A DNA stretch of 64,000 nt, taken from Neoscytalidium dimidiatum. Its lineage: Eukaryota; Ascomycota; Dothideomycetes; Botryosphaeriales; Botryosphaeriaceae. The DNA lies in NCBI GenBank assembly GCA_037367355.1, contig CM074702.1:2976001-3040000 (forward strand), in the 5' to 3' direction. This document shows, in pieces, positions 33,010 to 42,781 of the stretch. The notes below the pieces were generated by a model that saw only the letters and a list, made by a program, of their open reading frames with translations, did no database searches and had not been told where the DNA came from. Each line of letters starts with the position of its first letter. The first letter of the stretch is position 1. A program made the translations under genes and the position numbers.

Positions 33010-34250
33010 ATGCAACTAACCGTGGAACTTCCAAACGTTGAAAGATACCGGTACGAGAGCCTTGACGATGTGCACAGCATCCGCCTACTCATTCTCCTCC
33101 CTGGAGGCATCCTAGACCCAATCCGGTGCAAACTTGGCGTTGGTCGGATCGAAAGTACCCTCCCGTACGAAGCTATATCATAGGTGTGGGGGAATTCCAC
33201 AGAACGTCTGGATATTCTATGTCATGAGAGAAAGCTGGAAGTACCTATGGGCCTGGCAGATGCCCTTGCGAAATTCCGCCGAAAAAAAGGAAGAAGCGCA
33301 TACTTTTGGGCGGATGCAGTTTGTATCGACCAAGGCGAGGCGAGCAAGTTCAGATGATGCGGCATATTTTCAGAATCGCAGTAAGAGTTCTGGTCTGGCT
33401 AGACCGCGCGGACCACTTTAATTTTGGCGCCCTCTTCGCTTTCGTCAAAAGTTTGGTGCATCTGTCCCACAGGAAGGGCTTTATCAAGCGGTTCGCGAAA
33501 GAATGGAAGGTGTGAAGAGTGAGTTGGTGCCGATTCTTGGGCTCACTGTCGAGTTACCTTAGTTCCGACGTGTGTGGACCACTCAGGCCATTGGTCTTGC
33601 GTTGGACGTCACAGTCCACTGCGGAGAAGCCTCAATTCTGTGGAAACACTTTGCCCAGTTCTGCAATGAGTTCAATGGTCGAGTTTCTGCTGTTGCAGCA
33701 AGATGTGGGCTTGGTGGAATCAATGGGGTTGCTTCGTTAGTACACTATGACTTTCGAGAGGAGCAAAACACTTCTATCACATCCTGCCTGTTATTGCTGC
33801 TAGAATTCTCTCGGGAATGCTCGGGTAATCGTGACCGGATATACGCACTCCTTGGCTATCCAATATTTTCATACACAATATCGAACGGCCATTCGGACTA
33901 TTACCTTCCGACGGACGATAGCATACCCCTTATGGACTTGAGTGCAGAAGCATGCGGAGGGATTATCAAACTTCCGCAAAGCTACCCTTCATACATTCTG
34001 TCATGTATTCGACACGATACGTCCACAATAAACGACTGCAATATTGCCTCGTGGATCCCGCACTGGCACATGTATACCGGTATCCGCGGCGACTACCAAT
34101 AGATAATGACCTGCAACCTTTTCTCAACGCGCACGGGCAGACTGAGCCGAAATACTTCTTCAACGGTCGGACTCTAAGCTTAAATGGCTTAGCCGTCGAT
34201 TCCATTCTCTGGACTCATGTCAAGCTCTGGATAAAGTCCTTCATTTACAG
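33010..34250 (+). pseudogene. HET-domain gene relic (second)
   Basis: A recognisable HET domain with disabling changes. It starts MQLTVELPNVERYRYESLDD; then YEAIS-stop-VWG appears where the family has a Tyr. YFWADAVCIDQGEAS is followed by a frame change to VQMMRHIFRIAVRVLVWLDR, then a further frame to RECSGNRDRIYALLGYPIF (33815-33870). The C-terminal LNGLAVDSI block near 34185 is in yet another frame. The HET domain N-terminus is present here, unlike in the 8-9 kb relic. It sits between the amidohydrolase and the dioxygenase genes and ends about 20 bp before the convergent dioxygenase stop. Several stops and at least two frameshifts mean it is non-functional. Confidence 0.82.
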
Positions 34251-34271
34251 ACTTCATCTAGTCAACCCAGT

Positions 34272-36008
34272 TCATGTACTTCCATTCTCGTTGGCACCGC
34301 CATTCTGTTCCATGAGCTTGACCTGCCACGGCAGCGGCTTCTCTGCCGCCTTCGCCGGCCCCACACTCCCACCCTCCTTCCTCCGCTCCTGCCAGTCCCG
34401 AATATCCTGTGCATCAACCCAATTCCCATGCAAACCCAGCTTCAGCTTGAACGGCAGGTGAATCACCGCCACGGGCCCGTTGGCTACATTTTGCGCATCC
34501 AAGATGACGATGTCATTCCGCAACACATCCAGATGGTTCTGCAGTGCGATCAGATACCCCTCTCCTTCCTTTGTACTCCCCCGTCGGGGAATGAACGTCG
34601 GCTCCTGGAATGTCGCCGTTGGCCCCGCCCAGAACGTATCCTGCTTCCTCTCATCCCACGTGAAGTGGCCAACCACATTGAAAAGCCCGCCGGCGGGGGG
34701 CCCACACTTTGCAAAATCATAAAATTTGGTGCCGTCTACCTGCGCCTGCCAGAAGTGGTTGTACCGCTTGGTCACCAGGCGGTCGTCGATGCGCGAGAAC
34801 TCGCCGTTGATGCGGAACACGTCGGCAGGTGTGACGCGCGAGTCGGAGGGCGCCTTGGGGTCGAAGATCCAGCGCACGGTCGGGCTGGACAGCTTGTTGC
34901 GCTTCTCCAGGTTGGCCGGCGGCGCGTTCTCCGGCGGGAAGAAGAAGAAGACGTTGCCGTCGGCCACGGTCAGGTCGAAGACGATGTGGCCGTCTTCGTT
35001 CTCGTAGCAGCCCGCGACGTGGCCGTGGAAGCCTGGAGAGGGGCATTATCAGCGTATGTGTATGCCTACTAGTGGGTTTGCAAGCTTACCATTGTCGGCT
35101 CTCAACCAGACGATATCTTCGGGTTTCCCACTCCGCCGTGGCACGATGCCGTACAGTTGGTCCTCCTCGGGATCCCATGCCCAATGGTTGCCGCCCCGTT
35201 TCAGCCGGTCCAGAGAGCACTTCAGCGGCGTCATGGGCAAGACAACGTAGTTCTCGCTTAGGCCGCAGTCGTGGATCATCCCGCAAAAGGGCGCCTTGTA
35301 CCAGCACTCTTCTGTCTTCTTGCCATCCTTATCTATCGTATACACCACGATATCACAAGACGCATCGTTCCCGTCTCCGCCCGCCTCGTAGCCAAAACAG
35401 ACCATCTCACCCGTATCGGGGTCGAATTTCGGATGTGCCGTGAATGTGGGGGAGAGGATCTGCCCGTCGAAATCCCACCGCCCTATCGTTTCGAGGGTGA
35501 CAGGGTCCATGGCAAAGGGTGGACCATCTTCTTTGGTGGCCAGGAGGACGCCTCTCCAGAAGATGATGTTCGTGTTCGAGGCCGTGCGGATCACGCCCTT
35601 CACGCTCTCGTTGTCCGTGAACTTGTTACGGTAGCGTCCGAACAGGCTCTTCTGCGCCGCTCTTTCGTGGTTGAACCGGTCCGTTCGCACGTATCGGTGC
35701 TTGAAATGAGCATGGCCGTCTTTTATGCTGATTGCGGTCACGGCCCCGTCTCCGCTAAAGTGCACGTCGTCCTCGAAAAGCGGGGGGAACTGTTGATCCG
35801 GCTGGATGCGGTAAAAGGTCCCGTCAATATCCTTCGGTATCTCCCCCTCGAATTCAAGCGAGAAGATGTCGCCTTCGAAGCGCGAGGGCTTGTTGAAGCC
35901 GCTGAAGGCGACCGTCTCCGGGAATTTCACCTCATCGCCGGTTTTGATGCCGTTGACGTAGTTGCGCTTCTTCTCGGCTTCCCTGGCGATGTCGTGGATG
36001 TGCGCCAT
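34272..36008 (-). CDS. Carotenoid/stilbene-cleaving dioxygenase
   Basis: Two exons, 36008-35090 and 35032-34272, with a 57-nt intron, giving 559 residues. Carotenoid cleavage oxygenase family, lignostilbene-dioxygenase side. The four His that hold the catalytic Fe(II) are all visible: [21 protein letters not shown], the [15 protein letters not shown] segment rebuilt by the splice, and [12 protein letters not shown] near the C-terminus. Typical landmarks [14 protein letters not shown] and FSGDGAV are also present. There is no signal peptide, so it is cytosolic. Fungal members of this branch cleave the central C=C of stilbenes, resveratrol or monolignol-type phenolics to two aldehydes. It lies 440 bp from, and co-oriented with, the decarboxylase-like gene. 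Confidence 0.9.
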
Positions 36009-36450
36009 GCTGCCGGGCGTGGTCTTGCTCTGTGAGTCTGCGGCCTGGCTGCTGGTGCCGTCTTACCGAATCGAGGCGCGTGGACTGGAGACGAGCACCA
36101 GGGGATTAATGCCACTTGCTCGGGTGCATGTTGCCGAATGTGGGGGATGTGGGTGCGGAATCAGATTTACCCCAATGGATGCTCCCCCTCCCGCACCTAT
36201 CCGGTTTAATTTGAGAACATGCATGTGAGAGGCTGGCCTGTTGGTTAAGCATCTCGGAAGTTCCAATCCGGCAGTATTGTTTAGGTTGCGGGTGTTTGCA
36301 TCCTGCCGATGCCGAAACTCAAATCCGAGCACATTCCATATCTACGTCATGATAAAAACACCCGAAACCTGATCAAGAAATTGGGAAGAAAAAGTCTCTG
36401 TAGTCTTCGTGTTGGCCATGGATTCTGAATATCTCTCTGTGTCTGAATAA
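36009..36450. other. Intergenic spacer
   Basis: 442 bp between the dioxygenase start and the 3' end of the decarboxylase-like gene; presumably the dioxygenase promoter. No TATA box stands out. Confidence 0.5.
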
Positions 36451-37691
36451 TCAGAGTTCAAGTGGCAATTTAAACAGCTTGATCGCATTGCTTCGGCCAA
36501 CAGCATCTTTCTCCGCCTCGGGAAGATCGACATTCCTCCACCATTCCTGCCCTTCCTCGATGACATCGTACGGTGTATCTATATGTTGTTATTGAGTGTG
36601 TTATTCCTTAGGCTTCATGTCCTTACCGATGGCATAGAGGCATCTTCCGAGTCCGATTTCATTGATGCAAAATTTGAGGCCAGCTGTATTAAAGTTTCCA
36701 GAGGTGGTGATGTGGACGTTGTTCTTGAAGTAGTAGGTGTAATCATATTTCGAAGGCCGTGTCTTTTTCTTTTGAGGTTTGTTTAACCAGTGGTCTGCAC
36801 GCCACAGATTGAAAGGAATGCTGTGTCACTTTCGTCAGTGTCACAATTGCAGTGATCTATTCCGGGGAATCGTACTTCTCGCCCAGATGCCCCGCAATGA
36901 TTTGCACCTTGGGGAACCGGTCAAAGACGCCTACGAGTTCTTAGCGAATCCAAACAATCTCTGTGCGTGTTGCTCCTACCGCTTGAGCAGACGGCGTAAA
37001 TATGCCAGCTCAAATCCAGGTGGAAACTGCATCCGGCCCCGAGCATCTGACTTCTTCCCTTGAACGCCCCGCTCACACCTTGTCCCGTCTTCAATTCCTC
37101 GAGAGGAGGATACCTGGGGTGAAAATAGATTGGAACGTCCAGCTCCTGGACTGTCTTCCAAAATACGTCAAAGTCGCCCGTGTCATAGTACTTGCGACCA
37201 GTGCCATCTGAACCAGTCGATTGCCAGTCGTTGACCAGCCCTCCAAACATCCCCAGTTCTCTAACACAACGGCGCAGCTCCTCGGCGGCTTGTGCAGGGT
37301 CATGCATGGAGACAGCAGCCAGTGCTCCGAATCGTTCAGGGTTCTTCTTCACTGGACGTTCGCTAATATCAACTATTGAGCCAATCAGCCGGGCTTGGAG
37401 ATTACCTTCTGCAGCAAGCCAGTCGTTGGCTTCCCGCGCCACATTCTCGGCGGTGGCTTGATCATTTTCGCCCTGCGCACCGGGGCTTGTCAAGCTCAGT
37501 AGCATGTACTCGACTCCCTCCGCATCCATGGTCTGCAGGCGCTTGTCATGAATGTCAGACAACCGCGCGCCGTGCGCCTTCACTCCCGCTTCGACATCTG
37601 AGCCGGGGGCCAGAATGGGCTGCCATTGGGCCAAGGTGTGATGCTGAAATGGCGGTATGACCGCTTCTTCAATGGCAATGGTGCCACGCAT
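36451..37691 (-). CDS. Amidohydrolase-2 decarboxylase (2,3-dihydroxybenzoate/resorcylate decarboxylase-like)
   Basis: Four exons: 37691-36980, 36930-36876, 36820-36627 and 36578-36451. Introns are 49, 55 and 48 nt, each GT-AG and phase-correct, giving 362 residues. An upstream in-frame Met at 37724 would add 11 residues. It matches the non-oxidative aromatic acid decarboxylases of the amidohydrolase superfamily: MRGTIAIEEA with the metal-binding Glu at position 8, VPIYFHPRYPP with the active-site His, GHLGEN (exons 2-3), HITTSGNFNT, and AIDTPYDV (exons 3-4) with the catalytic Asp. All expected residues are kept. Relatives remove CO2 from 2,3-dihydroxybenzoate, gamma-resorcylate, salicylate or orsellinate, and are cytosolic. 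It lies in line with the dioxygenase and the SnoaL-like gene. Confidence 0.88.
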
Positions 37692-38004
37692 GTTGGATGA
37701 CGAAGTCTTGATTATTTTGCACACGAAGAAGTGCCACTTGTTTTATGGTTTTGCTCGTGCGGGGTATGCTCGCTTCGATGACTCCGAGCAAGCATTTTCT
37801 ACGTACTGCGAGCATAGTCAGATCGTCAAGCGATGGCAAATGCAGATGGCCGAGATTGAATGATGTACAAATGATCGTGCTCGTCTTATAAGGTTGTCAA
37901 ATGAGAATAGCTCCTCTTGTCCAGCGTGTTCCGAATCCCAATCTGTCCCAGTCTCTTCCATGATTGCCATCTAAACAGCGAAATCCGTCTACGCTCTGAG
38001 GCTG
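37692..38004. other. Intergenic spacer
   Basis: 313 bp between two co-oriented genes, holding the decarboxylase-gene promoter. No defined site recognised. Confidence 0.5.
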
Positions 38005-38899
38005 CTACACGTCGTTTAAAGACAACGCCGGTTCCGAGGTGCTGACATCCGCTCCAAACTCTGGAGCTCTCAGATCGTCCTCTTCCACCTGCTGTCCCGT
38101 GACTGGATGAGGATAGTGAAATGGGATGCATCTGGTGTCCGGCCAGAGTAGTTTCTGCTTGACCAGCTCATCTGGTCCGAGATTGTCCTCTGGATATGTG
38201 GTCGTAGCAAATGGCACGTAATTCGGGGCCGTCAACGCCCAGCCGGAGGCGTGTTCGCCGTGCCAAAAGGCAAAGTACCGATACTTGAAGATCTTCCACA
38301 CGCCGTTCTCCTTGATGTATTCATTCTCATACACACCGCCCTCCCACCACTGCCGTGGTCTGCCCTGGGAGTCATATCCGCGCGGGTGTTTATCGGCCAC
38401 GCTCTGGTGCACTCCGGCGCTCATCAGCGCTCTCCATCGGCCGAATGCACGCTCGCCAGATTCATCGACGTCGATAATGTCTTGCAGCATTGCGTGGTCG
38501 AGCAGGAAGCCGTATACGGGGCCATTGCGGCCTTTGACAAAGTTGTTCTGGAAGCGGCCCGTGTACAGACGACGGACTCCCTCCTTTCCTCGGTATCGGC
38601 CGCCGAGGAACTCGACAAAGGTATCAGGATGGTCCGCAAAGAGGTCGACCACCTGCGTTGTCAGCTTCGGTGAGCCCAAGGGGGTTGAGGAGTCGCATAC
38701 CTGCTTATATAGGCATTTGTCCAGGTAGTATCCGTACTTGTGGTGGAGTTTGCGAACTTCGGCCTCGTCTGCATCACCATGGTCATCAGCCTGTATCGTG
38801 CCAACATTCCTCATAAGACTGCATGCCTTGGACTTTGTTCAGTCTCTTGGTGAGAGCCTCGACCTGCTGCTGCAGCTTCTCAACTGGAGACTCGGCCAT
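38005..38899 (-). CDS. SnoaL/NTF2-like domain protein
   Basis: Proposed exons 38899-38834, 38790-38701 and 38652-38005, giving 267 residues. The second intron (48 nt, GTATGC, branch GCTGACA) is a multiple of three. The first is only 43 nt with donor GTCCAAG and is less sure; an alternative start lies at 38814. The N-terminus is a short coiled coil (EKLQQQVEALTKRLNK) common in fungal members. The fold then shows KLHHKYGYYLDKCLY, LFADHPDTFVEF, GRYRGKEGVRRLY and WKIFKYRYFAFWHG, the cone-shaped alpha+beta barrel pattern. Such proteins act as hydratases, dehydratases, isomerases or cyclases on small aromatic or polyketide molecules. It is divergent from the Zn2Cys6 regulator and co-oriented with the decarboxylase. 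Confidence 0.82.
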
Positions 38900-39718
38900 C
38901 TGTGCGGTTTGTCCGGGAAGCCCGAGTGCGGAGGCTATGAGCAGGCGAAGTGTCCCATTATTTTGTGCCGTTTTAAGTGGCCCATGCAGTTGGCAGATGA
39001 GCGGATAGGAACTCAGCCTTCCCCGCCCGCAATGGCGCAAGATATCAATGCAGCATCGGAAGATGGATCATGGGGGGCAAGATGGACAAGTTGTCGGGAG
39101 GATGCAGCCGAGGAGGGGCTTCGGCGTGCAAATCGAGAGGAGCTGCCCCGCCCCCACAGTTACCCTGTAGATCAATCCCCCGGGCCTGCAGGGCCGCCGC
39201 TGCCGTGACCCACATCCCGCCGGCTCCGCTTTAGTTCGGAATGGTGGTTCATGGGAGAGATACACGAGCGGGCGGCGCCGCCAGACTCATGATGCTGGTT
39301 CGGCACTTGACGGCAGCATGCTGAAGGTTCACGCAGGCACCCGTCGGATCTGGGCTTCGCATCCGTACTGAGCCAAGCTTGTGTCTTTGCCTTTTGGGGT
39401 TGACGATTGCCAGCGAGAAAGCTTGCCAACCGTGCCCACTTGCCAGCGCCGGGCCAACGCGTCATTGGCTAGAATTTGTACCGCCGAGCTGCCGTGCTCC
39501 AACAAGATTATTTTGCAGTCGCAGCAGCCATAATAGACTTTTCTTAGCAGACACGCGGGCTAGGCAGCATTGGGTGGCCGCCGGGCTGCGGCTCAACAGG
39601 CGACCCCTGCGTGAGCTTCCCCGCATTCGTCTGTCGCCGTGGGCGCCTTTCTTTCGACTCGCAGCCTCCCTTTCCCCCATTCATCCTCTTCCCATCGGAT
39701 CCATCCTACCTGGCCGCC
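38900..39718. promoter_or_regulatory. Shared divergent promoter region (SnoaL gene / Zn2Cys6 regulator)
   Basis: About 820 bp between two divergent start codons. GC-rich, with several CGG and CCG triplets and a perfect palindrome at 39271-39282 listed separately. No gene is supported inside it. Confidence 0.5.
39271..39282. promoter_or_regulatory. Candidate Zn2Cys6 operator: palindrome with CGG/CCG half-sites
   Basis: GGCGGCGCCGCC is a perfect 12-bp palindrome containing CGG-N2-CCG, inside the divergent promoter. Zn2Cys6 dimers typically bind inverted CGG triplets. Assignment to the adjacent regulator is a guess. Confidence 0.3.
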
Positions 39719-42338
39719 ATGCCGACTGCCCACGCTTCGGCCGAAAGCGGCCCACCGCCTGCCCTGAAGAACAACAGGCAGAATGTGAGGAAGAAGCGCA
39801 CCGCCGTGAGCTGCGATCGCTGCAAGAACCGCAAGACCAAGGTATCTCGCGTCTCCCCCCGAGCCCTGACTGCCCAGCTGCTCACTGCTGCTCCCTAGTG
39901 TGTGGAACCAGGTCTGAGCTCCCAATCCTTGAAGCAGCTGTCTCCGCCTCCCGCTCATGCATCCCGGCAGTTCCCGGCCCGTGCCAGTACTGCGCCAGCA
40001 TCAATGCGCCCTGCAAGACCGACCTCAACCGCCGTAAGAAGCGGCCGTACTACCATGTCTCCGAGGAGGAATACCGCTGCATGACCGAGATCCTCCGCCA
40101 CTACCTGCCCGACTTACAGTTCAATCTGCCCTCTCTCAAAGCCCTGTGCCAGCGCCTGGAAGGCCTGTCCGGCTCGGCCGCCGCTGGGGCCGGGATTGCC
40201 GACGACCACGACACACCAGAGACGCCCGAGGAGGAGGAAGAGGAGAACAGCCCAGCGGCTGCCGCCACGGCGGGTCCGGCAGACGAAGACAATGGCGAGA
40301 GCCCGACGATCCAGGAGATCCAGGCGCTGCAGGAACAGCTCGGATGCCTGATGATCGACTCGAGGGGGAACTACCGCAAGTGCCCCCGCTGCATACCACA
40401 TTTCCTGTGTGCAACCGTGCTGAACGTGGGATAGGGCATGTCGGGATGGACTCGTCAATCGGCTTCAACGCCGCGATCCGCATGATCCAGTCCGATCGCA
40501 TCGAGGAGAAGCCCGACCGGGATATCATCCAGCCGCTGTCCACGACGAGCCTGCCCCCGCAGACGCCCGAGAGCTCCGTCGGCCTGGAGAACCAAGAACA
40601 AATCTACCTGCCGCCCCAGGAACACGCGGCGGCGTACGCGCAACGGTATTTTGACGAGGTACATTGCTTGTACTGGCTCTTCTCGACCGAGCAGTTCCAC
40701 GAGCGTGTACATGAAACGTACATGACAGGCGGCGTCATCGCCAGCGCCTCTTGGCTGTGCTGTCTCTACTCCATCTTCGCCATCGGCAGCGCGGGTTCAG
40801 ATGTTCCAGGACAGAAGAAGTCAACGGAATATCTGGTCATGGCGAAGGCCCTTGTGCCTCAAGTCAACGACGAGGCAGACGTTGACAGCATCAGGGCTCT
40901 CTGTTTGCTGGTAAGTGGCGTTGCGCAGACAGCGGAGACGGCAATTGACAACGTTTCAGGCTCTCGCACTGCAGGTCGAATGCCACACCAACGCCGCATA
41001 CCTGTACATCGGCACCGCCGTCCGCACTGCCTACTCCCTCGGCCTGCACGTCGAGAAAGCGCCGCCATCGCGAGGCCGCCTCGAGCGCGAGCAGAACCGC
41101 CGTATATGGTGGACGCTCTACCTGCTCGACTACGAGATCGCGCACCGCTACGGGAACCCGTGCGCCGTGCTCGACGAGAAGCACGAGATCCAGGTGCAAA
41201 TGCCATCCGAACAGGTCCGTCTCACTCCACCACCCTCCTCTCCTCCCCCCCCCCGGCGGGGGGTCTCCCTCCGCAATCACCCTCACCGCCTCCGTCCCCT
41301 CCCTCCCCCTCCCAACCGGAACACGCGCCCGCTAACCGCGAACCACCTTTTCCGCGCGCCAAACAGATCCTCGGCCCCGGCCCCAACACGCCCCTGGGCT
41401 ACCTCGCCGCGGCGTCCAGCCTCTGCCGCCTCAGCCGGCGCATCCGCTCGACGCTGCACGCGCCGGCGCCCTCGCTCTCGATCGCGACCGTCGCGTCGCT
41501 GCTGGCCGCCATGCGCGCGTGGCTGGCCTCGCTGCCGCCGCACCTGTCCGCGCTCGCGCACACGGCGCCCTCGCACCGCCGCGCCGTCGGCATCCTGCAC
41601 CTCAACTACTGGGCGCACGTCGTGCTGATCACGCGGCCGTTCCTGCTGTGGGCTGCGCTGGAGCGATGGCAGGGCGTGCAGCCGACGACGTGGGGGACGA
41701 CGAGAGCTGGTGGGGGAGGAGGAGGAGGAGGAGGAGGAGGAGGAGGGACCGGAGAAGGAGGCAAGGCCGAGAAGGCGGTGGACGCGGAGAAGCGGCGCCG
41801 GTTCGACGAGCTGAGCGACGCGTGCGTAGATGCGGCCGACGCGGCGCTCGGGGTCATGCGGACGATGCGCGAGGAGCGCACGCTGAGCAGCGTGGTCAAC
41901 TTCGATTGCTCGTGTTTGCTGGAGATGGTGCAGATCTTCCGGTTGGCGCTGGTGCTGGAGAATGCTGAGGAAAGGGAGGAAGCGATAGGGATGGAGAGGG
42001 TGGAGGGGAAGAGGAGGACGGGCGCGAGGGGGAGGATTAGGGAGTGCGTGGAGATCTTGAGGGGTATGGAGAATGTCGGCTGGACGAGCCAGGCGCTGCC
42101 CGAGTTGGAAGTGCAGTTGAGGGAGTGTGCGATTTTCAATGCGGAAGAAGATGAGGCGTTGGGATTGTTGAGTCGGGCGGAGGTTGTGGCCAGAGGAGGC
42201 CTGGGTGCTGATGGGATGGAGGTTGAGGATACGTTGGGCGCGTTCTTTGGAGATGTGCTTGGAGAGGGATCTGGTGCTGGCGGTGCGTTTGGGGATAATT
42301 ACAATAACTTGTTGTTCTTGGAGATTGATTTTACATAA
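39719..42338 (+). CDS. Zn2Cys6 transcription factor with micro-exon and GC-AG intron
   Basis: Six exons: 39719-39841, 39899-39911, 39971-40375, 40435-40910, 40960-41214 and 41367-42338, giving 747 residues. The DNA-binding cluster CDRCKNRKTKC...CQYCASINAPC appears only when a 13-nt exon coding CVEP is included. Intron 3 (40376-40434) starts GCAAGT. It restores GNYRHVGMDSSIGFNAA, a block characteristic of one subgroup of pathway regulators. A Glu-rich acidic stretch (about residues 115-130) follows the cluster. The fungal regulatory domain lies in residues 230-560 (TAYSLGLHVEKA, RRIWWTLYLLDYEIAHRYGNP). A poly-Gly run from a GGA repeat (41711-41750) is near residue 455. It is nuclear and probably controls the adjoining catabolic genes. 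Confidence 0.85.
39899..39911 (+). other. 13-nt micro-exon in the Zn2Cys6 cluster
   Basis: Flanked by CCCTAG| and |GTCTGA. It supplies the third Cys of the zinc cluster. Flanking introns are 57 and 59 nt. Without it the cluster lacks one Cys and the frame is lost. Confidence 0.7.
40376..40434 (+). other. GC-AG intron in the Zn2Cys6 regulator gene
   Basis: Donor C|GCAAGT, branch GTGCTGAAC, acceptor GATAG|GG; 59 nt. Reading through would hit a stop at the intron's end. No usable GT donor keeps the frame. Confidence 0.75.
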
Positions 42339-42781
42339 CGTTAAGTTTGTGGGGATGGGAAGTTTCTGGGTCGGAACGATTGTACGAAAAAGCTGGAATG
42401 AGAGTACGACTTACCGCATGACTTGGACGTGTGCTGGTGTCGGCTTGAGGAAGAAACTGCATGCCGTGGAGATGGAGGAAGCCTGACTTGGCAGTTCGCA
42501 GAGGTATACCCTTTGGGATACGCGTATATTCTTTTCAAGCCAGTGTTTGGTCCTTGTTCTAACAGTAATTGATACAGGTACTGTGCCACTGGTAGCGCAC
42601 CATCTCTTACAAAAGTGGCCCGTGTGGGCCACGTTTCATGTCACTCGTATGTCAACTCGTATGGAGAACAGAAACGATCGCAGATACGAGAATGTTATGC
42701 GAAGCCAGGCGTCAGACATGAATTGGGTATCACAATATGGACTGTTGGTATGTGACAGCATTTCCCATCAGCACGAAAGAG
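42339..42781. other. Intergenic spacer between convergent genes
   Basis: 443 bp between two 3' ends. No gene or repeat seen. Confidence 0.55.
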
